Positions 1 to 5,434 of a stretch of 64,000 bases of DNA are shown here, in pieces. Every line of letters begins with the position of its first letter. Position 1 is the first letter of the stretch. Source of the stretch: Acanthococcus lagerstroemiae (taxonomy: Eukaryota; Arthropoda; Insecta; Hemiptera; Eriococcidae); NCBI GenBank assembly GCA_031841125.1, contig JAJSSI010000087.1, positions 1 to 64,000 on the forward strand. Reading direction: 5' to 3'. The translations under genes and the position numbers were made by a program. A model generated the notes under the pieces. The model saw only the letters and a list, made by a program, of their open reading frames with translations, made no database searches and was not told the origin of the DNA.

Positions 1-286
1 ATTTTTCGAGACGAATTCGAATCCGTTGTCAAAATTGAGCTAGAGTCATTTTTTGACCCAAATTGATCAATTTTCCAACTTTTTCGAGGTATCTCGGAAA
101 CGGAGGGTCGCCGCCAAATTCCAAAAGCGAATTCGAACTCAGCGTGAAAAATTGAGTAAGAAACATCATGAAATCGAAATTTTGATTTTCTCAAATTTTT
201 GAAAATTTCTCCATACTATACATCATGCATTTTTGGGGGCGAAAAAAATTTTCGGAGAGCTACGGCGTCGGGCTGGTGCTAGTTAG
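1..286. repeat. Partial first unit (u1), left window edge
   Basis: It starts at unit position 4, so only three bases are cut off by the window edge. Compared with the reference unit, nearly all differences are one-base gains or losses in homopolymer runs (T, G, A runs). One substitution stands out: G to A at 98, giving GGAAACGG, which recurs in u16 at 4451. Confidence 0.9.
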
Positions 287-579
287 TCAATTTTTCGAGA
301 CGAATCGAATCCGTTGTCAAAATTGAGCTAGAGTGCATTTTTTGACCCAAATTGATCAAATTTTCCCAACTTTTTCGAGGGTATCTCGGGAACGGAGGGT
401 CGCCGCCAAATTCCAAAAGCGAATTCGAACTCAGCGTGAAAAATTGAGTAAGAAACACTCATGAAATCGAAATTTTTGATTTTCTCAAATTTTGAAAATT
501 TCCCATACTATACATCATGCATTTTTTTGGGGCGAAAAAATTTTCGGAGAGCTACGGCGTCGGGGCTGGTGCTAGTTAG
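287..579. repeat. Satellite unit u2, 293 bp
   Basis: The first GAATTC has lost a T (GAATCG). A G is gained before the CATTTTTT run, the AATTTTTCC stretch is altered with a net gain of one, one base is lost in TTTCTCCAT, and one T is gained in the T6 run. Confidence 0.93.
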
Positions 580-870
580 TCAATTTTTCGAGACGAATTC
601 GAATCCGTTGTCAAAATTGAGCTAGAGTCATTTTTTGACCCAAATTGATCAATTTTTCCAACTTTTTCGAGGTATCTCGGGAACGGAGGGTCGCCGCCAA
701 ATTCCAAAAGCGAATTCGAACTCAGCGTGAAAAATTGAGTAAGAAACACTCATGAAATCGGAATTTTTGATTATCTCAAATTTTGAAAATTTCTCCATCC
801 TATACATCATGCATTTTTTGGGGCGAAAAAATTTTCGGAGAGCTACGGCGTCGGGGCTGGTGCTAGTTAG
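580..870. repeat. Satellite unit u3, 291 bp
   Basis: One G is lost from the GAGGGTATC run. There are three substitutions: A to G at 761 (ATCGGAAT, shared with u14), T to A at 773 and A to C at 799. Confidence 0.93.
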
Positions 871-1163
871 TCAATTTTTCGAGACGAATTCGAATCCGTT
901 GTCAAAATTGAGCTAGAGTCATTTTTTGACCCAAATTGATCAATTTTTCCACTTTTTCGAGGGTATCTCGGGAACGGAGGGTCGCCGCCGCCAATTCCAA
1001 AAGCGAATTCGAACTCAGCGTGAAAAATTGAGTAAGAAACACTCATGAATTCGAAATTTTTGATTTTCTCAAATTTTGAAAATTTCTCCATACTATACAT
1101 CATGCATTTTTTAGGGCGAAAAAATTTTCGGAGAGCTACGGCGTCGGGGCTGGTGCTAGTTAG
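871..1163. repeat. Satellite unit u4, 293 bp, GAATTC variant
   Basis: One GCC is gained in the GCCGCC stretch, and one A is lost in each of two A runs. Substitutions are A to T at 1050, which makes a third GAATTC site in the unit, and G to A at 1113. Confidence 0.93.
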
Positions 1164-1449
1164 TCAATTTTTCGAGACGAATTCGAATCCGTTGTCAAAA
1201 TTGAGCAATAGACATTTTTTGACCCAAATTGATCATTTTTCCAACTTTTTCGAGGTATCTCGGAACGGAGGTCGCCGCCAAATCCAAAAGCGAATTCGAA
1301 CTCAGCGTGAAAAATTGAGTAAGAAACACTCAATGAAATCGAAATTTTTGATTTTCTCAAATTTGAAAATTTCTCCATACTATACATCATGCATTTTTTG
1401 GGCGAAAAAATTTTTCGAGAGCTACGGCGTCGGGGCTGGTGCTAGTTAG
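1164..1449. repeat. Satellite unit u5, 286 bp
   Basis: Eight one-base losses and two gains, mostly in homopolymers, give a net loss of six. A cluster of three substitutions lies at 1207, 1209 and 1212, where GCTAGAGTC reads GCAATAGAC. The AAATTGATCAATTT palindrome is damaged by loss of an A. Confidence 0.92.
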
Positions 1450-1737
1450 TCAAATTTTCGAGACGAATTCGAATCCGTTGTCAAAATTGAGCTAGAGTCA
1501 TTTTTTGACCCAAATTGATCAATTTTCCAACTTTCTCGAGGTATCTCGGAACGGAGGGTCGCCGCCAAATTCCAAAAGCGAATTCGAACTCAGCGTGAAA
1601 ATTGAGTAAGAAACACTCATTGAAATCGAAATTTTTGATTTTCTCAAATTTTGAAAATTTCTCCATACTATACATCATGCATTTTTTGGAGCGAAAAATT
1701 TTCGGAGAGCTACGGCGTCGGGGCTGGTGCTAGTTAG
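1450..1737. repeat. Satellite unit u6, 288 bp
   Basis: Five one-base losses and one gain. Substitutions: T to A at 1454, T to C at 1535 and G to A at 1690. Confidence 0.92.
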
Positions 1738-2025
1738 TCAATTTTTCGAGACGAATTCGAATCCGTTGTCAAAATTGAGCTAGAGTCATTTTTTGACCCA
1801 AATTGATCAATTTTTCCAACTTTTTCGAGGTATCTCGGGAACGGAGGTCGCCGCCAAATTCAAAAGCGAATTCGAACTCAGCGTGAAAAATTGAGTAAAG
1901 AAACACTCATGAAATCGAAATTTTGATTTTCTCAAATTTGAAAATTTCTCCATACTATACATCATGCATTTTTTGGGGCGAAAAAATTTTCGGAGAGCTA
2001 CGGCGTCGGGGCTGGTGCTAGTTAG
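1738..2025. repeat. Satellite unit u7, 288 bp
   Basis: All six differences from the reference are one-base length changes in runs (two G, one C and two T losses, one A gain). No substitution is seen. Confidence 0.93.
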
Positions 2026-2318
2026 TCAATTTTTTCGAGACGAATTCGAATCCGTTGTCAAAATTGAGCTAGAGTCATTTTTTGACCCAAATTGATCAAT
2101 TTTTCCAACTTTTTCGAGGGTATCTCGGGAACGGAGGGTCGCCGCCAAATTCCAAAAGCGAATTCGAACTCAGCGTGAAAAATTGAGTAAGAAACACTCA
2201 TGAATTCGAAATTTTTGATTTTCTCAAAATTTGAAAATTTCTCCATACTATACATCATGCATTTTTTGGGGCGAAAAAATTTTCGGAGAGCTACGGCGTC
2301 GGGGCTGGTGCTAGTTAG
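2026..2318. repeat. Satellite unit u8, 293 bp, GAATTC variant
   Basis: One T is gained in the first T run. A to T at 2205 creates the third GAATTC site. One T to A change (or a paired indel) lies in the AAATTTTGAAAA stretch. Confidence 0.93.
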
Positions 2319-2605
2319 TCAATTTTTCGAGACGAATTCGAATCCGTTTGTCAAAATTGAGCTAGAGTCATTTTTTGACCCAAATTGATCAATTTTCCCA
2401 TTTTCGAGTATCTCGGGAACGGAGGGTCGCCGCCAAATTCAAAAGCGAATTCGAACTCAGCGTGAAAAATTGAGTAAGAAACACTCAAGAAATCGAAATT
2501 TTTGATTTTCTCAAATTTTGAAATTTCTCCATACTATACTACATCTGCATTTTTTGGGGCGAAAAAATTTTCGGAGAGCTACGGCGTCGGGCTGGTGCTA
2601 GTTAG
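2319..2605. repeat. Satellite unit u9, 287 bp
   Basis: This is one of the most altered units. Five bases are lost across the stretch from CAATTTTTCC to GGGTATCTC, so that it reads TTTTCGAGTATCTC. A T is gained in CCGTTTGTC, two bases are gained near ACTATACTACATCTGC, and there are single losses in C, A and G runs. Confidence 0.9.
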
Positions 2606-2899
2606 TCAAATTTTTCGAGACGAATTCGAATCCGTTGTCAAAATTGAGCTAGAGTCATTTTTTGACCCAAATTGATCAATTTTTCCAACTTTTTCGAGGG
2701 TATCTCGGGAACGGAGGGTCGCCGCCAAATTCCAAAAGCGAATTCGAACTCAGCGTGAAAAATTGAGTAAGAAACACTCATGAAATCGAAATTTTGATTT
2801 TTTCCTCAAATTTTGAAAATTTCTCCATACTATACATCATGCATTTTTGGGGCGAAAAAATTTTCGGAGAGCTACGGCGTCGGGGCTGGTGCTAGTTAG
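2606..2899. repeat. Satellite unit u10, 294 bp
   Basis: One A is gained in the first run. The TTGATTTTCTC stretch is expanded (extra T and C bases), and T is lost from two other T runs. No clear substitution is seen. Confidence 0.92.
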
Positions 2900-3192
2900 T
2901 CAATTTTTCGAGACGAATTCGAATCCGTTGTCAAAATTGAGCTAGAGTCATTTTTTGACCCAAATTGATCAATTTTTCCAACTTTTTCGAGGTATATCTC
3001 GGGAACGGAGGGTCGCCGCCAAATTCCAAAAGCGAATTCGAACTCAGCGTGAAAAATTGAGTAAGAAACACTCATGAAATCGAAATTTTGATTTTCTTCA
3101 AATTTGAAAATTTCTCCATACTATACATCATGCATTTTTTGGGTGGGAAAAAAATTTCGGAGAGCTACGGCGTCGGGGCTGGTGCTAGTTAG
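2900..3192. repeat. Satellite unit u11, 293 bp
   Basis: GAGGGTATC reads GAGGTATATC. T runs are altered in the A/T-rich part. The GGGGCG motif is changed to GGGTGGG, followed by seven A and three T instead of six and four. Confidence 0.92.
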
Positions 3193-3478
3193 TCAATTTT
3201 TCGAGACGAATTCGAATCCGTTGTCAAAATTGAGCTAGAGTCATTTTTTGACCCAAATTGATCAATTTTCCAACTTTTTCGAGGTATCTCGGAACGAGGT
3301 CGCCGCCAAATTCCAAAGCGAATTCGAACTCAGCGTGAAAAATTGAGTAAGAAACACTCATGAAATCGAAATTTTTGATTTTCTCAAATTTTGAAAATTT
3401 CTCCATACTATACATCATGCATTTTTTGGGGCGAAAAAATTTTCGGAGAGCTACGGCGTCGGGGCTGGTGCTAGTTAG
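3193..3478. repeat. Satellite unit u12, 286 bp
   Basis: This is the cleanest example of the indel signature. Exactly six bases are missing, each from a homopolymer run (one T, four G, one A), and I see no substitution at all. Confidence 0.94.
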
Positions 3479-3766
3479 TCAATTTTTCGAGACGAATTCG
3501 AATCCGTTGTCAAAATTGAGCTAGAGTCATTTTTTGACCAAATTGATCATTTTTCCACTTTTTCGAGGTATCTCGGGAACGGAGGGTCGCCGCCAAATTC
3601 AAAAGCGAATTCGAACTCAGCGTGAAAAATTGAGTAAGAAACACTCATGAAATCGAAATTTTGATTTTCTCAAATTTTGAAAATTTCTCCATACTATACA
3701 TCATCATATTTTTTTGGGGCGAAAAAATTTTCGGAGAGCTACGGCGTCGGGGCTGGTGCTAGTTAG
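3479..3766. repeat. Satellite unit u13, 288 bp
   Basis: Single losses occur in the CCC, AA, AA, GGG, CC and T5 runs. The ATGCATTTTTT motif is rearranged to CATCATCATA plus a longer T run, so the ATGCAT site is absent. Confidence 0.92.
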
Positions 3767-4054
3767 TCAATTTTTTCGAGACGAATTCGAATCCGTTGTC
3801 AAAATTGAGCTAGAGTCATTTTTTGACCCAAATTGATCATTTTTCCAACTTTTTCGAGGGTATCTCGGGAACGGAGGGTCGCCGCCAATTCAAAAGCGAA
3901 TTCGAACTCAGCGTGAAAAATTGAGTAAGAAACACTAATGAAATCGGAATTTTTGATTTTCTCAAATTTTGAAAATTTCTCCATACTATACATCATGCAT
4001 TTTTTGGGGCGAAAAAATTTCGGAGAGCTACGGCGTCGGGCTGGTGCTAGTTAG
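3767..4054. repeat. Satellite unit u14, 288 bp
   Basis: One T gained and five bases lost, all in runs. There are two substitutions, each seen elsewhere: C to A at 3937 (ACTAATG, also in the unit at 13396) and A to G at 3947 (ATCGGAAT, also in u3). Confidence 0.93.
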
Positions 4055-4348
4055 TCAATTTTTCGAGACGAATTCGAATCCGTTGTCAAAATTGAGCTAG
4101 AGTCATTTTTTGACCCAAATTGATCAATTTTTCCAACTTTTTCGAGGGTATCTCGGGAACGGAGGGTCGCCGCCAAATTCCAAAGCGAATTCGAACTCAG
4201 CTGAGCGTGAAAAATTGAGTAAGAAACACAATGAATCGAAATTTTTGATTTTCTCAAATTTTGAAAATTTCTCCATACTATACATCATGCATTTTTTGGG
4301 GCGAAAAAATTTTCGGAGAGCTACGGCGTCGGGGCTGGTGCTAGTTAG
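4055..4348. repeat. Satellite unit u15, 294 bp
   Basis: A five-base gain lies at about 4200, where CAGCGTG reads CAGCTGAGCGTG; it resembles a short local duplication. One A is lost upstream. ACTCATGAAATCG is shortened to ACAATGAATCG; the ACAATG form also occurs in u18. Confidence 0.92.
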
Positions 4349-4639
4349 TCAATTTTTCGAGACGAATTCGAATCCGTTGTCAAAATTGAGCTAGAGTCAT
4401 TTTTTGACCCAAATTGATCAATTTTTCCAACTTTTTCGAGGGTATCTCGGAAACGGAGGGTCGCCGCCAAATTGCAACAGCGAATTCGAACTCAGCGTGA
4501 AAAATTGAGTAAGAAACACTCATGAATTCGAAATTTTTGATTTTCTCAAATTTTGAAAATTTCTCCATACTATACATCATGCATTTTTTGGGGCGAAAAA
4601 ATTTTCGAGAGCTACGGCGTCGGCGCTGGTGCTAGTTAG
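4349..4639. repeat. Satellite unit u16, 291 bp, substitution-rich variant
   Basis: Five substitutions and only one indel (a G lost from TTCGGAG). The substitutions are G to A at 4451, C to G at 4474, A to C at 4478, A to T at 4527 (third GAATTC) and G to C at 4624. The CAACAG form at 4475-4480 and the extra GAATTC are shared with the next unit. Confidence 0.94.
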
Positions 4640-4931
4640 TCAATTTTTCGAGACGAATTCGAATCCGTTGTCAAAATTGAGCTAGAGTCATTTTTTGACC
4701 CAAATTGATCAATTTTTCCAACTTTTCCGTGGGTATCTCGGGAACGGACGGTCGCCGCCAAATTTCAACAGCGAATTCGAACTCAGCGTGAAAAATTGAG
4801 TAAGAAACACTCATGAATTCGAAATTTTTGATTTTCTCAAATTTTGAAAATTTCTCCATACTATACATCATGCATTTTTTGGGGCGAAAAAATTTTCGGA
4901 GAGCTACGGCGTCGGGGCTGGTGCTAGTTAG
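4640..4931. repeat. Satellite unit u17, 292 bp, substitution-rich variant
   Basis: Full length with no indel. Six substitutions: T to C at 4727, A to T at 4730, G to C at 4749, C to T at 4765, A to C at 4769 and A to T at 4818 (third GAATTC). With u16 it forms a pair sharing the CAACAG and GAATTC changes, so these two look like genuine diverged copies. Confidence 0.94.
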
Positions 4932-5220
4932 TCAATTTTTCGAGACGAATTCGAATCCGTTGTCAAAATTGAGCTAGAGTCATTTTTTGACCCAAATTGA
5001 TCAATTTTTCCAACTTTTTCGAGGGTATCTCGGGAACGGAGGGTCGCCGCCAAATTCAAAAGCGAATTCGAACTCAGCGTGAAAAATTGAGTAAGAACAC
5101 AATGAAATCGAAATTTTTGATTTTCTCAAATTTTGAAAATTTCTCCATACTATACATCATGCATTTTTTGGGGCGAAAAAATTTTCGGAGAGCTACGGCG
5201 TCGGGGCTGGTGCTAGTTAG
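4932..5220. repeat. Satellite unit u18, 289 bp, last irregular unit
   Basis: One C and one A are lost in runs, and ACTCATG is shortened to ACAATG as in u15. From the next unit on, lengths become uniform. Confidence 0.93.
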
Positions 5221-5282
5221 TCAATTTTTCGAGACGAATTCGAATCCGTTGTCAAAATTGAGCTAGAGTCATTTTTTGACCC

Positions 5283-5296
5283 AAATTGATCAATTT
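5283..5296. repeat. Perfect 14-bp palindrome AAATTGATCAATTT
   Basis: The sequence equals its own reverse complement, centred between 5289 and 5290 on a TGATCA site. It is present once in every regular unit and is damaged in some irregular units (for example u5, u13 and u14, where one A is missing). Short dyad symmetries are known to be enriched in some centromeric satellites; a role here is not shown. Confidence 0.9.
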
Positions 5297-5311
5297 TTCC
5301 AACTTTTTCGA

Positions 5312-5332
5312 GGGTATCTCGGGAACGGAGGG
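5312..5332 (+). other. G-run cluster with two-tetrad quadruplex potential
   Basis: Four G runs of lengths 3, 3, 2 and 3 are separated by spacers of 6, 3 and 1 bases on the plus strand. Because one run has only two G, it does not meet the usual four-runs-of-three rule, so at most a two-layer or bulged quadruplex is possible. It occurs once per unit, so over 200 times in the window. Confidence 0.4.
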
Positions 5333-5419
5333 TCGCCGCCAAATTCCAAAAGCGAATTCGAACTCAGCGTGAAAAATTGAGTAAGAAACACTCATGAAAT
5401 CGAAATTTTTGATTTTCTC

Positions 5420-5434
5420 AAATTTTGAAAATTT
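5420..5434. repeat. 15-bp odd palindrome AAATTTTGAAAATTT
   Basis: Seven-base arms (AAATTTT and AAAATTT) flank a single central G. Present in every regular unit. Together with nearby CGAAAA/TTTTCG arms at 5466-5479 it makes the A/T-rich part of the unit rich in short inverted repeats. Confidence 0.85.

Larger units (their letters stand above)
287..5220. repeat. Irregular block: 17 complete units (u2-u18), 286-294 bp
   Basis: Unit starts are 287, 580, 871, 1164, 1450, 1738, 2026, 2319, 2606, 2900, 3193, 3479, 3767, 4055, 4349, 4640 and 4932. Lengths are 293, 291, 293, 286, 288, 288, 293, 287, 294, 293, 286, 288, 288, 294, 291, 292 and 289. Order and orientation match the uniform block. The differences are dominated by single-base indels in homopolymers, which is more like uncorrected long-read error than normal satellite drift. 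A minority are substitutions, some shared between units, and these look like real variants. The irregularity stops abruptly at 5221. Confidence 0.95.
5221..5380. repeat. TCAATTTTTC motif: two direct copies and one inverted copy
   Basis: TCAATTTTTC occurs at 5221-5230 and 5290-5299, and its exact reverse complement GAAAAATTGA at 5371-5380. The pattern repeats in every regular unit. It could let single strands fold back, or it could be a relic of how the unit was built. Confidence 0.8.
5231..5434. repeat. Possible old internal duplication inside the unit
   Basis: Two parts of the unit resemble each other at an offset of 118-119 bp: about 5231-5310 and about 5349-5434. Both begin with CGAATTCGAA (5235 and 5353), followed after nine bases by AAAATTGAG, then a TGA...AAATT stretch and T-rich DNA. 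The flanks preceding them also share TTTTCG followed by G-rich sequence (5305 and 5474). My hand alignment suggests roughly 60-65% identity over 80 bp with a few gaps. The unit may thus derive from a dimer of a shorter (about 118 bp) repeat whose second half gained extra DNA near 5435-5473. A/T-rich composition makes chance similarity possible. Confidence 0.45.

Noticed and set aside
1045..1449. A 134-codon plus-strand open frame spanning two satellite units
   Set aside because: It arises where indels in u4-u5 happen to remove stops and join frames. The same stretch is closed in regular units, and the sequence is plain satellite.
4110..5266. Shorter plus-strand open frames at 4110-4394 and 4997-5266
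   Set aside because: Both are satellite sequence opened by local indels in u15 and u18; they match no recognisable protein and have no conserved frame in other units.
5305..5324. CENP-B box
   Set aside because: TTCG and CGGG occur in the right order, but the spacer is nine bases rather than seven and the required internal A is misplaced. In u9 the spacer shrinks to seven, yet the key A is a T. No match on the minus strand.
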